Assembly (NCBI GenBank): GCA_963931925.1
Contig: OZ007570.1
Span: 2,351,037-2,415,036 of the forward strand
Origin: Onchidella celtica
Lineage: Eukaryota > Mollusca > Gastropoda > Systellommatophora > Onchidiidae
Direction: 5' to 3'
Length of the DNA: 64,000 bases
Part shown: positions 31,176 through 44,255 of the stretch, one piece after another
How the letters are laid out: each line of letters opens with the position of its first letter
Position numbering within the stretch: position 1 is the first letter of the stretch
The notes under the pieces: generated by a model
Databases searched by the model: none
Told to the model about the DNA's origin: nothing
The model's input: the letters and a program-made list of their open reading frames with translations, nothing else
Made by a program: the position numbers and the translations under genes

Positions 31176-33065
31176 CTTCTACACAGTTCAATTTATAATT
31201 ATAACTTCACCTAAAATCGGCTGGCTTCGTCCATGCAGTTCTGGGCATCGGTAGAGAAGAAACTCAGACCCAGGATTATATGTATTTGAAATCTATCCTG
31301 ACAATTTATAGGATATGGTGGGTGAACATCATCCGTTTAAGGCAATAATGATGAGCTGCATGAATTTAAATTGGGAGAGTATGATTGCATTTCTTCAGTT
31401 CCTTTTCCCAATTCATTGCTTTTAAGTTTTGCAGGTATTCACAGATTATATAGGATGCCAATCATTTCAAAAGAATCTGCATTTTGGCCCGACAAAATCC
31501 CTTCCAAACCTATAATTCTGTAACGACATAAGTGATATAACTGATTTTTTTCTTCATTTACTAGTGTGTTTTGTGGGTGTCCTTGCAAATTTTATGAAAG
31601 TGATCATGCTATCACTTTTGTTGAAACTTGTGGGCTTTTTTTAATGCATTCTTTTTCCATTCCTTCATTTTATATTTCACATGTTTTTGAAACTCTGTAA
31701 TGTTTTCTTTTGTTGCATCATCAATATTTAGGAAAATTATATTGACAAAATTTAAAAAAAAAAAAAAGACAAATCCTTGTGATGTTCATATTGTTGACAT
31801 TCCGAAGGATGTTGGAAGAATTTAGTGATCCACATAAATTATCACTGAAGAACACACAGATTATTTGATGCTGGTGCTGGTGTATGAAATAAACTGGAAT
31901 GATTAGAAACCTTGGTGCTAAAAGTATGTAAGTCACAAAATGTCTATTTTGAGAAAACCGATATTGAAAATTGTAATTCCTAGTGAAATCAGACACCTCT
32001 TCTTATGAAAGGTCTGAGCATTGCTTCACATTCTGTGATGTTTGATGTGTCAACATGTCACTGTTCAGCTTTCACACTCAAGACGATGCTTCACAAAATG
32101 CCATGAATTTGTTTGGAGCATGGCACTTCTTTCACATGTCTTTGTGACTTCAGTACTTTTTTTTTTTTTAATTATCTTCTTGTCTTCGCTATTTTTATTA
32201 CAAAAGGACGTGGTCATTTTGAACAGTGACATTATGGACTTGAGTACTGATTGTGTACTAAATCTGATGGAACTGAAATCTGCGCTACAACCAAAAGGTA
32301 CTTGAATGCTTTGTTTCCAGTATTTAGGCAGTGGACTTAAACATCCATAGAATACATTCCTACACCACAGTTTCAGATTTCTGAAAATGTGACATAAGTA
32401 CTTCTAGCACTAGGGTCTTCAATTTTCTTTTCACAAATTTGGCTGGGTGGAGTTGATTTGTTTATTATGCCATTTCAGTTCTTCAATTTCGATTATTTTT
32501 TGCAAAATGTTTCATTCTTGCCATATATTAATTTAATTTAATGTAATTCACTGGCGGTAAGCTTGAGACTTTTTGTTTTAGTTATTAATGTCAAATGTAT
32601 CATCCCAAAGCAGAGTTGTACATTATAATTACTAGATCTAGATCATGTACATTTTTTTGTTTGTTTTAAAAAACTTTGTGCCATAACCGTACAAAGATAG
32701 TTTGTGATTTGATTCTTCTTGTTCACTGTGCCAACTGAGATTGCTGATGCCGATTATTTCACGAAACATAATATTTGGTGGCACTCTAAAACACTAGGAC
32801 TTCAGATATTTTGAGATAGATATAAATTTATTCTGTCGAAACCAGGTTTCATTTCCTTGATTATTTCCTGAACTTCGTCTTTTTATCCTCATGAGGTGCA
32901 ACTACGATGCACTGAATCATGAGCTATTCTGAGAAAGATATGTATACAATGTATTATGTTTACTCTGACATGACCAGGTATCAACTTATTTTCCTGAAAC
33001 CATTTGTTTTGTTTTTTGTTTTACCATTTTGATACAGCGGGGCTTGAGTTGTTTTAAGATTATTT

Positions 33066-33127
33066 TTTGTATTTGTATAACTCTTTAATCCCATTTGGGA
33101 AATTTGCCTTTGTGCCATTGCAGCCCA
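33066..33127 (-). repeat. SINE family A 3'-tail fragment
   Basis: TGTATAACTCTTTAATCCCA, then TTTGGGAAATTTGCCTTTGT and GCCATTGCAGCCCAG, is almost identical to the start of the longer copy at 36231. Only about 60 bases are present. Confidence 0.75.
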
Positions 33128-34182
33128 GTTTTTGTTAACACCTTGGCTTTTTTCCCGTTGCCTCTTTTTTCCCTTTGTATGTGTGTGTGTGTCATTTGAA
33201 AGTACTGGGGCATATGTTAGTTTGAGATTGGGAAATTAAATACACATACATGTTTACTCTATCATTTACAAGTTTCAGCCCTCTTATTATTTGCACTTTG
33301 ATCCACCGAAGACTGCGATATTTTGAGAGAGGGTTTACTCTTTTGTTATTAAGTTTCAATTACTTGATTTTTTTCCATGCACACCCCCACCCCCCTTTTG
33401 TGTGTGTGTGGCTTGAAGGTAATTGCTCATGAAGACTGACTGTGTGTCAGGAAGACTAAATTTGATTTGCCATTTTCATGCAATGATCCTAACTAAACTT
33501 TGTTAGATTTTTTTTCTCTTTTTTTTTGGTGAAAATTAAGTTTGTGTAATGTGAAAATTTCATACTGTAAAATGTGAAAGTCATATAATTAATAGGTCAC
33601 ACATATTTGTCCAATGAAATTGGGATACTGGACATTAATAGAATACATATTATATGTACTTGTGTTTTCCATATCAGCGTTACTAAATTGTTAATTGTGA
33701 TTTTGTGCCTTTGACTCATCTCATTTATTCCCCTTTTCTCAGTTTAGATAGACCTGATACTGTACTTCAGTCAAGCTTGAGATGTTGGTCCTCGGTCACT
33801 CGTCTATCAGAAATTACTTTGTTATTACTCTGTTGTCTGTAAAAGTTGAGGGGTTTAGTTCTCTAATGTGCATTTGCCTCAAAATGCTGAAACTGAGCTA
33901 TTGCTTTTAAAGTGCTTTTTGCACATGATATTGATTCTGAAATCATGAACTCTTTGAAGGTGTCCAGCTCCCATAATAAGTCCAGCATTGTACAGAAGAC
34001 AGTATACTTGCTGACCTCAATACACAAACTATACTGTTTGTTTTGGAGTTCATGTGGACTGAGCCCTTCTCATGCCAAGATTGGAGAGATATGATTTTCA
34101 TGTTATTCGTTATTGTTTTTAAATAGTGTAGTCTTGTCAAGTCATAGGATTGAATCTGAAATCCTTGATGATTCAAATTAGC

Positions 34183-34282
34183 ATGGATTACACTTCACTA
34201 ATATATTCATACAAGTTTGTATGGATTACACTTCACTAATATATTCATACAAGTTTGTATGGATTACACTTCACTGATCCTT
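34183..34282. repeat. 38-bp tandem duplication, 2.5 copies
   Basis: The unit ATGGATTACACTTCACTAAT plus ATATTCATACAAGTTTGT occurs twice perfectly and a third time in part. There is no coding relevance. It lies within the presumed 3' UTR. Confidence 0.9.
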
Positions 34283-36230
34283 GCATTTCTTCATTTCAGA
34301 GTGGTCAGAGGGTTGATAAATCATGCTACATTCTTGTGTTATCAGTTTTGTTTGAAAATTATTTCATATCTTGCTTTTTACAGGCCGCATGAATTTATTT
34401 TTTTTTAGCATGAAAGCCATGGAATTTGACTCGCTACAATTTTATTATGATTTGATATGTTGGAGAGCATAGAGTTGTGGAATGTGAAGATTGGTGGACG
34501 AGGGTAATATACATGTAGTTCAAAAAGGCAGTTCATCTGAAAAATGGAAGTCTGATAACACAAAAAAAAACCAGCCACAAATCCACTTGAGACGAGGGTA
34601 AAGAAAGATAAAAAGGAAAGAAATAAAAGACAGCTCTCTGAGTTTATGCATATAAAAAAAGAAAGATTTTATATCAGTAGGATGAAATAATAAATCTTGC
34701 TGCTATAGTCTCCAAATGCTGCAATATTAAAAAAACAACTGCAGGAATTGTATCAGTAAGAATGTACAGAAACTTGCAAAAATACATTCCACAGGTAAGG
34801 ATAGTGTTAAAGACTGGAGAATTTTTACCCATCTTGCTAATTAACATTGATGTTTGTGCTGATGTTGCTACCCGTGGTTCCTGATGTGGTCTGTAAGATG
34901 AAGTGTCATAAGTATATTTTTGAAATGTCAGAATGTGACATGTTGGCTTTAGATATCCATAATTTTGTATGTGCGTGTGTTAATCGCCATTGTATCTTAA
35001 CTGAATAAATTCCCATACATGTGTAGTGAACTGCACATGGGGAAATTTGTTTGTGGACTGATTTACTACTTTTCATACTGTTGAGAAGCTAAATTGCAGT
35101 AACTTTTTTTGCTGCCTGTGATTAGCACTGCTGTGCTATTTGATTTATGTTATGCTAGTTTAAATGCAGAGAAGTTTTTTTTTTTCTTGGTATAACATTT
35201 AAAAATCTTTGTTACACTTTCTACTTAAGTGATGTGATGAATGATCTGTTCCAACCTGGCCTCAAGTGTTTGTCATTCATTTTTTGTTCACTTTTTGTGA
35301 AATTTGAAGAGATTTGGCTGCATTGTTGCAAGAAATGCTGAAGTTTTTAGCATAAGTGTTTAAAAACCGACATCATTTTGAATTGTCTGCACATCTGACT
35401 TGTTCTTGCTGATATTGTGATTTTATCGCAAACATAAGAATTTTCCTTTACTCATTATGTGATAGTCAAATGTAATGTTTTTCCATAGAAGAAGCAAAGC
35501 ATTTAGTCTATTGTATTTTTTAAGATAGAAGTCAGTAATTTATGAATAATCAATTCAGTCACCTCTTGAGCTAGAAATGATTAGACTTGGAGTGTAATTT
35601 TTGTCCAAGCTATTGATTTTTGTACACCTCATCAGGTACCAATTTTGATTTTTTTTTTCTTAATTTATGATTAAATTCTTTCTTTGCCTGTTTTAAGATT
35701 ATTATTACTCCTTTATAATATTATGTCACATTGGTGTCATTACAACATTACACTGCATCTGATGGCTTTTCTGATTCACCTCAGTGCATCATGCAGAATT
35801 TCTTTGATACTGTCCAAATGGTCAATTTTATTCTGCGAAACAATGGTGATGTGGGCGTTGTGTAGATGTACTGGACTAAAGGAAATAATACTAGAGACCA
35901 ATCATCTGGGATGGAATATAGAGAATGACAAGCATATACAATCTTGTTTGATCAGTTGCAATTTTATAGAATTTTGTGTAACAAATGTTATTTGAAATAT
36001 CCAGCAGTATTGCTATGTGCCATTTTACTCCTAGTCATTGTTTTTTTAAACTTAGCATGGTCAAGCTCAGATGTGGCAGATGCATCATGATTTGTGATAT
36101 AAAGTTCAAACTACATGAAAACTTTTCCATTTAGTAATGACCAAATGTAAACTCATGACAGTAAATTTTCTCAAAATGATTTGAGTGTTAACATGTTTTT
36201 TTATTTTTTTTTATTGCACCTACTGCAGAA

Positions 36231-36662
36231 CTATTTGTATTTGTATTTGTATAACTCTTTAATCCCATTTGGGAAATTTGCCTTTGTGCCATTGCAGCCC
36301 AGTTATAACTGGAGCAGGCACGTCGTCGCTACAGTGCAGCGCCGTTCGGCGTTTTTTTTTTTTTTTGGGAGGGGGGGGATCTAGGAATGAATTTTTATTT
36401 AATTTTGCCCGGGCAGCGGCCTGTCCGGTCTGCTCTTTTCGATTTCCAACTGCGATTTCTTTAACGTGCACAACGTGCCCTCCGAAATTTTTCGTCCTTA
36501 TCCGAGAAGACTAGGTACTCGATCCTACCCCGCAATAGGATCAGGGACACGAAAATATGAGAAAAATCCCAAACTTACGACATGCCTGCACTGGCCGGGT
36601 TTTGAACCCGGGACCCTTGGCATGAGAGGCGAGCACCTTGCCTCCAGACCACCTTGACCCCC
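36231..36662 (-). repeat. tRNA-derived SINE family A, near full length
   Basis: On the minus strand it starts with a tRNA-like head (A-box region GGTGGTCTGGAGG, B box GGTTCAAAACC). It runs through a body with GTCTTCTCGGATA and the CCCGGGCA block, an A/C homopolymer segment (T/G run on the + strand, about 36352-36378), and ends in the tail TTTCCCAAATGGGATTAAAG. It matches the pieces at 10.2 and 11.1 kb and the oppositely oriented copy at 42.3 kb. Confidence 0.85.
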
Positions 36663-37726
36663 CGTGAATGTGCATATATTGGATTTGGAAAAGTGTCTTA
36701 TCTGCTTTCTGCAGGACAAAATATCATAATGTCATTGATGAGGAGTAACCTTTTCAGCCAATGGTATTACTATGCATTCTACCCAGGGGCGTATCGGTAA
36801 TGAAACTAATGAAGCCTAAACTTCGGGGACCCTAATCCCAGAGGTGCCATTAAGAAACTTTCTTTAATGAGTGAATTTGGATGTTGCCCTACAGTTGCTA
36901 GTTGCAGAGGGTCCACCACTGATTATTTACCTGTGCCCATTGTCACAAACCTTGGCCTGCTCCCTATGTCCGCAATGTTATTATTGTGGTATTTAAGCAT
37001 TAGATCACAGAATTTTTTTTCAGGGATTTTCAAAAATAGGCTGTCAGGACAAAGATATTTGTACAAGTAAACATTTTCAAGTATATTATTAATATAATAT
37101 GCAATATGTGAGTAGTCCCCAGAAAATTGCTCCATATTTCATTAAAAAATGCTGAACTATGAACATAACACAATCTAATGCCACATTCTCATTTGTGGTG
37201 TTTGAAGCCATCACTTGAGATTCTTGTGTCATATGTTTATGTAAGCTATAAGATTGATAGACACTCGACTGTCTCACATTGTGGGCTGAAAAGGTTTAAA
37301 TGTTTTAAATGAATCAGGTTATGTGAAAATATAATACCATATCAAAATCATTGTTTATTAACATGAAATTTTTATATTTTTCTCATCTGGTGATTGCAAG
37401 AAGAAAATCTTCTATGTATGCTGCTGGAATTATCTTAATGAAATTTTTCATAACCTTCCTCTGCTTAAAAAGTTTTGGAACAGTTTTTTTTTTCTTCTTT
37501 CTGCTTGCTTGTCTTCTTTAATTCAAGAAAACTGGATAGTCTAATAGTCTCAACCATATGTCTACGCTTTGAACTGATTCCTCCATTTAAATGTTCAGTT
37601 GCTTAAAAATATTGATGGTTTTCTTTAATAAAATAAAATTCTTGTAAAACTGGGTTTTTCCCAGATTTGTTGCCATCCAAACAAGGTGCAAAGTGTCTTT
37701 CTGTGCTAAATCTGTCAAAAACTTCA

Positions 37727-37800
37727 AAAGATTTGATCATTTACTTGGCCTGGCCATACATTATGATTTGATCATTTACTTAGCCTGTCCATACATTATA
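37727..37800. repeat. About 35-bp tandem duplication
   Basis: GATTTGATCATTTACTTGGC followed by CTGGCCATACATTAT is repeated once immediately downstream with two changes. Further downstream, 37870-38040 holds a more degenerate repeat of a TTGGCATTTTGAAAG-type unit. Confidence 0.8.
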
Positions 37801-38054
37801 ACTTAACACGAATGATCACTGTTCTTTGGTGTGAAACTTCAGATGTCTCAGATTGGAAGCTAAACTTGAAAGGTGTATTTAACAGCTGTTTTGGTATTTT
37901 CAAAGGTAGAATTTGCAGACCTGTTGGCATTTTTGAAAGCTATAATTAGCAGTTGTATTGGCATTTGGAAATTAATAGTTATCTTGGCATTTTGAAAGGT
38001 GTCATTAACAGCTGTGTTGTTTGACATTAATTGCAGCCAAGCCTTCATTATTCA

Positions 38055-38060
38055 AATAAA
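38055..38060 (+). terminator. Poly(A) signal, + strand (presumed end of gene 2 transcript)
   Basis: AATAAA is followed after about 16 bases by a GT/T-rich element (TTGTGAGTGTTTTTTTC), the normal layout of a cleavage site. The base-composition bias of the + strand appears to change just after it. Confidence 0.55.
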
Positions 38061-38215
38061 TGCAAGAATCCATTGTGAGTGTTTTTTTCTTTAATCAGCA
38101 TGTACAGACATGTTTGTGTGTAAATTATATACAATATTACAATGATAAATTGTGCAGAATCTCTTTAATACAAATTAATGACACAGAAAGAGAGACTACT
38201 AGATAATACAGATAT

Positions 38216-38221
38216 TTTATT
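38216..38221 (-). terminator. Poly(A) signal, minus strand (presumed end of receptor transcript)
   Basis: TTTATT on the + strand reads AATAAA on the minus strand, followed by a T/GT-rich stretch (GTCTCTCTTTCTGTGTC). It faces the + strand signal at 38055 across about 160 bases. Confidence 0.5.
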
Positions 38222-41200
38222 ACAATAATGTATACATATACTTTTTGTACATTTTAGTTCAGTAAAGTTAAAGTGTTTTGCAAGTGCAATTCACAGAATA
38301 AGCAATAGGAGATAAACAGAGCAAGGTTTCACTCTTGCTTAAGGCAACCTTTTGTAAAAATAATAAAATTCAAATAAGTCAAGATCCATCTTACAGTAGA
38401 TCTAAACATTACACACACTCACATAGGCATGCAAAGTGAAAGTAGAGTACTGGTACTTGGAAACTGCAAGCATTCCCCTGACAGTGGATGCAGGAAACTA
38501 CAAATGTATTTGAATGGCAACAAAACCTTAAATATGTTGGAATGACCCCATATTCTGCTGGACTCATAAGGTACCACTTAGTGGAACCAAGCAATACCAG
38601 CTGTCTAATGAAAATCTTTCAGAATTACACGTGAAGCAATAAAGCAGGGTTGTCAGTTCCCACTACCAGTTAGCTGCTATGTGGTTAACATAAAACACGT
38701 TTTCTCCAATAGCAAGATATCACATGTGTGATCCCACAAGATCCAACTCAACTACTTGTTTGCACTGTTTTTGTAGCATACATGGTATTGATACACTCAG
38801 CAGTAGCCTGAAAAGGTCCAAGCCAAGTAAAATGCACTGCTGTGTAAATATAGTTGAGCATCTTGCACCTCTTGATCATCTTATGACTCTCAAATAAATT
38901 GAAGTTTATTATGGAATTCTTATTTACTCGCTTTATCTGCCCCTGTTTTACCTCACATATTTTTGCAAGATGTCAGGAATCCAAGGCCAGAAACCCATGA
39001 TACAGAGTGCTACACAGAAAGTTACAATAACATTTTTGGAATAGAATGGTTCAAGAAAACTAGCATTGAGCATTGAATTTAAAAAAAAAAAAAAAAAATT
39101 AATTCATATGTAACAGATACAAGGTAAATTGTGATAAAGATGATCTAAAATATATCAGTACATACTGCAGAAGAAACCACTGTATTTTACAGAGTACATG
39201 TATTTGAAATGAGAATACTTGTAATTTACAGGTAATGAGTATAATGTATAAGAAATGAAAACCATGATTAAATTAGAAAGGATGAAAGGCTTCAGTTTCT
39301 GACACAATTACCAGGCAGAAAAGAAAACAGGAATAGACGACATTGCATAGATTGGAAGGAATGAACATACTTTTACCACAACTCCCTGGCTATTTAAAGT
39401 CCATTCAACTTTGATGTATATAATACTGGTAGGTTTGTAGTAGGTTTAATGATAACCAACATTGAGCAATGTGTTAGATACATATGGAACTAAAGTTTCT
39501 TGGGCTGTCATTCCCCTGTCGCTAACGTGTAACTAGGGCCAAGACCACGGATAGTAGACAAAAAACAGTGAGGTTGTGATAAACAATGAAAACAAGCATT
39601 GAGCGGTAGATTCAGAACAACAAATGGAATTGAATTTGGGAGGGTTTTCTTTCACTTCTTAATTTGTGATTACTTTTTCATCTTGACAATTTTATTATTA
39701 TTTAAGAAAAAAAAACATTAACAGTAATACAGACAATAACTCGAGTGGTTCTCAAAATCTGAGAAATGGAACCGAAGTCTGGCATTGAGAGAATGCTACA
39801 GACGTCACCCAGAATTCTTAGAAAAGACATAAAAAACAAAACAACATATTACTCAAAGTGATCTTTATAGTTGTTTGTAGTGTGGGCATGAGGTGGTCTC
39901 ATGTGGGCTCTCCAATGAGAGGATGGAAATCACTGCACTGAACATCTCTCAATGAAAGCAGTGGGTAGGACTGACCAACGAAAATGATTTACCAATTTAG
40001 AAAAAAAAAAAAAAAGCAAACTAGGTCACCCTGAGCCAGGACAGGTAACTGAGGTTCCCAAAACTTGCAACAAGACGCCATTTTTGTTAGATCAGAAATG
40101 AAAAAAAGAAACTAAAGCTGCAGAATGTCATGATGCCTAAGACAAATTAAATCAAGTCATAATTAATGAAGTACAAAGCTGCAATATTTCTGTTTTGCAT
40201 TTATGGGAACTGAGTACTATTGCAAAAGCCATTTATTGAACACATCTACAAAAAAATTATATTACAATTTTCAAGACTCATCAACATCATTTAGCACAGA
40301 TAAATTGCATTTCACAAATTCATGCATTTTGAGACTAATTACAGTAAAAACTGAATGGCAGCTATAGTTATTCCATGAGCCGGCTGCCGCAAAGAATTGG
40401 TGTTTCCCTTTGAGGACAGAAGTAGGAAAGAAAATGAAGCTTTAAGAAACACATCAAAAACCCCGTATAAATGTGAGACTGAACTTGAGTAATTGGCAGC
40501 TACAGAGAAAATTAACTAAACCAGAATCATGAAATATTACTCAGACGGAATGGGCTATTCACCTCGCAGGTTGAACAGTGAGAGTCAACATGGATCACAT
40601 TGTTCTAAGCTTTGACTGGATTCATGTAATGTATAAGAACCCCATAACACTGCAAAATTTCAAAAGCAATAGCTGAAATAACACTATTGGACATAAACAC
40701 TATTGGGCATAAAATGATGTCAAATTTAATGCATCTGAAGTATTATGAGACCAACTAGTGAATAACAAAACCTTGTTTGGCTTTGTAAATTTTACAATGA
40801 AAATATCAGAGAAATGTCAGGGAACACATGGATTTATGGGACAGTCTCTTGATTAGATTGTTTGTTTTTTTGTAATGATAGAGCACTCATTCTGTCAACC
40901 ATTCAGGGCCCATCTTCACCAGTCATCTGATGACAGGCTTTCTATTGCAGACACTGTCCCAATAGCTATGGACAATGTACTCTATGACACTGAGATCCTC
41001 AGAATACTATAGACACCCTGTGGCATCCAAACCTCAAACTAAATTGGCTAGAAACATTCCAATACTGTACATTCCTTTGTGTTTGAAAATGATTTTTTTT
41101 ACAGCTTTAGTGGCTATGCAGTGGATAACAGTATATGTAATATGATTATAATTGTACACTTCATTATTCTTGTGTGTCTGACAAAGCAGGCAAGGCATTG

Positions 41201-42332
41201 AAAATCATCAGTGTCACTGTTATCCATGGATATTAGATGTATTAGAATATCCTTAATCAAAGAAAAGTACTGAAAGCCTGCTATGTTCAAGCAACTAATC
41301 TGTGCGTGATGAGCTGGGAATAAAACTGAAACCTCTTACAGTTCTTGTATTATATAAGTTCAAAACTTGACCAAAGAATTTGCATTGAATAGTTTGATCA
41401 AAACAATTTTGAGTCATGAAATTATCATGAATTGTCTTAATTTATTACAGGCTATTAAAATAATTTAGTCAGAAATTGGCAAGAAGAAAATGTTGTATGT
41501 AGCAAAGCCTCACGTAAGAAATAATACCCAAACGATGCAATGAAACACAAACTAAAAGAGAAGACAGAAAATAATTCACATGCACTAACGATACATGTGA
41601 CATAATGAAAATGTGACCAGTTATTACATTACGGATTCCACTTAATGTTGTGCCGTGAAATCCAAACTGGCATACCTACAGCAGTTCCCTAGCCTTGAGC
41701 ATGGTATGTCTAGTCTTGCCTACATCAAAGCTAAAACTTTCAGTCAAAAATATATCTATGAACAAAAATGCAATACAAGCTTAAGATGGCGCCATGGTGT
41801 AAACATCATAAATGGAATGCAAATTTTTCTACATCACTCCTGCAAGAGCTTCCTTGAGAATTCCCAGGAAACTGGTAACAAATCAGGAGAAACTTTGCAA
41901 AACTACCTGATGCTGCCCTGGATCTGAAACATTTCTGATAGTGTATATTACATGTTATTCCACGGAATGTAGCCCCAGTTTGTGTATTTCTACACATTCC
42001 GCACCAACTGGCTACATGAATTCCAATTGTCAGAAACATTTTTTTTTTCTTGACACTGAAGGTTGTGGTGAGATGTATGGATTCTGAAAAAAAAACAAAA
42101 AACTTATTACATGAATAATCCACCACGATGGGTTATACATAGAATCCAAAAACTTTATCACTGGATATGACTGGTAGGGTCTGCTATTTCACACTGCTAG
42201 ACAAACAAGTTTATCGTTTTGTATGTCTCTATTCCTTAGACCCCAAAATGAGTTCATCACTCACCATATACCACATGACTACATGTGTATAACAGATCCA
42301 TGTACGGTCATATGAGTCACGCTGGACTTCAA

Positions 42333-42660
42333 ATGGGGGCACAGTGGTCCAGAGGCAAGGTGCTCGCCTCTCATGCTGAAGGTACGGGGTTCCAATCCCG
42401 GTTGCTGCAGGCAGGTTGGAATTTTTGGCTTTTCCTCATATTTTCCTGTCCCTGATGCTATGGTAGGTAGGACAAAAAACTCGGAGGGACCTTGTGCACA
42501 TTTATCCCTACCACCAAAAAAATGCCAACCAGCCCTGCATTGTGGCGACGTCGCGTCTGCTCCAGTTGCAGTTGTAATTCGGCTGCAGTGACACTGAGGC
42601 AAATTTCCCAAATGGGATTAAAGAAGTATACAAAATATAAAATACAAAAAAATACAAAAT
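42333..42660 (+). repeat. tRNA-derived SINE family A, + orientation
   Basis: It begins with a tRNA-like head (CAGTGGTCCAGAGGCAAGG as A-box region, GGTTCCAATCC as B box) and continues through GGACAAAAAACTCGGAGGG, GACGTCGCGTCTGCTCCAGT and the tail CAAATTTCCCAAATGGGATT to an A-rich end. It faces the opposite way to the copies at 10-11, 33 and 36 kb. Confidence 0.85.
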
Positions 42661-44106
42661 AAATTGGAATCTAATTTTCTCATAAAACACTGAAACATGA
42701 AAAAAGAGAAATCTTGTGGGTTTCCGTGAAACTAAAATTTTTGTACTGCATAGTCTGCTTCCCCATTATCCATGAGAAAACATGACAAAATGTGAATTTA
42801 TCTTGTATGAAAGACAAAAATATTCTTTGAATGTGTAGAGGCAAAAAATTCAAACAATGCAAAAAAGGCAGAACATCAACAGCTGACAAAAAGACTTATC
42901 ATGTAGGCTATGTACACAACAGGTCAAACACAATGAACACTTATTACCGTCAAAGTAACAAAAAAATTTTTATGTACATTGGGCACTTGCAGAGTTAAAT
43001 GACTAATAAGCAAAAAAAACATACAGAGATTCTAAGGAGACAGAATTATGCACGAAAGGTCCCATCACTTCAGAAAGAAGCTGTTCTTAGTGCTGACAAC
43101 ACTTGAGGTTACCGAAAATCTATCACGCATAGATAAATGATGAAAGTTCTTGACAAACGTGCAGGGATTGTTGAAGATCTTGTTCTTTCCTCTGTACCGT
43201 TATCAATACTTAAAACTGGCAGTTTGCAGATTATTCATCCATGGTTTTGTGCTCTGTAATCGCATATCAGTATTTTGAATGCCCGTAATATCACAGCACA
43301 AAATTTTCCAAACCTTTTAAGTGTTACACTACATGTACCAAACAGTATGTCATCCATACAATATGAAGAATTATTTATAAATAAATATAGTTTTTTTTTT
43401 TTGTGCAGAACAATAGGAACATTTACAGTGTCTTACATATGAAAGACTCTTTCAGAAAGGCAGCATGGTTTAAATCAACACAGAAAATACTGAATAATCA
43501 AAGGTTGATAGTCCTTTTTCTTCTGGGCCTGATAAGCCATACCAAACTCTTCATCTTTTCACATCATCAGTGTCAAATAAAGACATGAACAGACATCTCA
43601 AAATTTTTATCAGAGATTTTCAAAGTTACTACAGTTTCAAGCCTTGTTTCACTTCATCCAACAGCCAAAAAAAACAACAACGATATCAGCTACAGATTTG
43701 TGATTTCTAAACCATTAAAGAATTAATTCATTCCTTGCATTTCAACATTTATTAAAGAGCCATTGAAAGTACACTGAAGCAAGCTGCAGCAATATGTATA
43801 TTAATAAGATCACAGTAACAAATTTTACAAACCTGCTGATCATGAAAAAGATAAAGAAAAGTAAATTTCATGAGGTTGTTAAATTTATATTCCCCAGCAA
43901 GTTGAAGAGTAAACCAGGTAAAAAGGCGCTGCCTAATAATTTGACTCTTATTAACCAGGTTTATCGGCTGATGGTAAAAATTCAAAGCCCGCATGGCAGA
44001 TCTGAACAGCCAAACAAAAAAAAAAGCAGCTGCTCCACAGTTCTGAAAACTTGGATAGGAATAGACTTGATGCTAAACAAAGAGAAATAAATCAAACCCC
44101 ACATGT

Positions 44107-44255
44107 CAGAGCTGTCTTAATGATTGGGCAATTTGCCCAGGGGCACCAGGGATTGTGGGGAGCCCCATGCGTGCAAATTTACGTTGTTTTCTGAAAAGGG
44201 AAAACGTAGGCTGTTGTTCTGCCCAGGGGTCCATACTGATATTAAGACAGCCCTG
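44107..44255. mobile_element. hAT-like MITE
   Basis: The left end CAGAGCTGTCTTAAT and the reverse complement of the right end, CAGGGCTGTCTTAAT, form terminal inverted repeats of the CAGGGC type typical of hAT transposons. The flanking octamers CCACATGT and CTACATAT match at 6 of 8 positions, fitting an aged 8-bp target duplication. The 149-bp interior is non-coding. Confidence 0.7.

Larger units (their letters stand above)
31176..38080 (+). other. Long non-coding tract, presumed 3' UTR of helicase-RBR gene 2
   Basis: No coding signal is seen over 6.9 kb. The + strand appears T-rich by eye, as expected for the 3' UTR of a + strand gene. A first AATAAA lies at 31888-31893, others lie near 35.0 and 37.6 kb, and the last strong one is at 38055-38060. 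Two SINE fragments and two short tandem duplications are embedded. Whether the transcript really reads through to 38 kb is inference. Confidence 0.45.

Noticed and set aside
42333-42410. Functional tRNA gene (also at 11.3, 17.25 and 36.6 kb, minus strand)
   Set aside because: A- and B-box-like elements are present, but homology continues into shared SINE bodies and tails, and I could not form a convincing cloverleaf.
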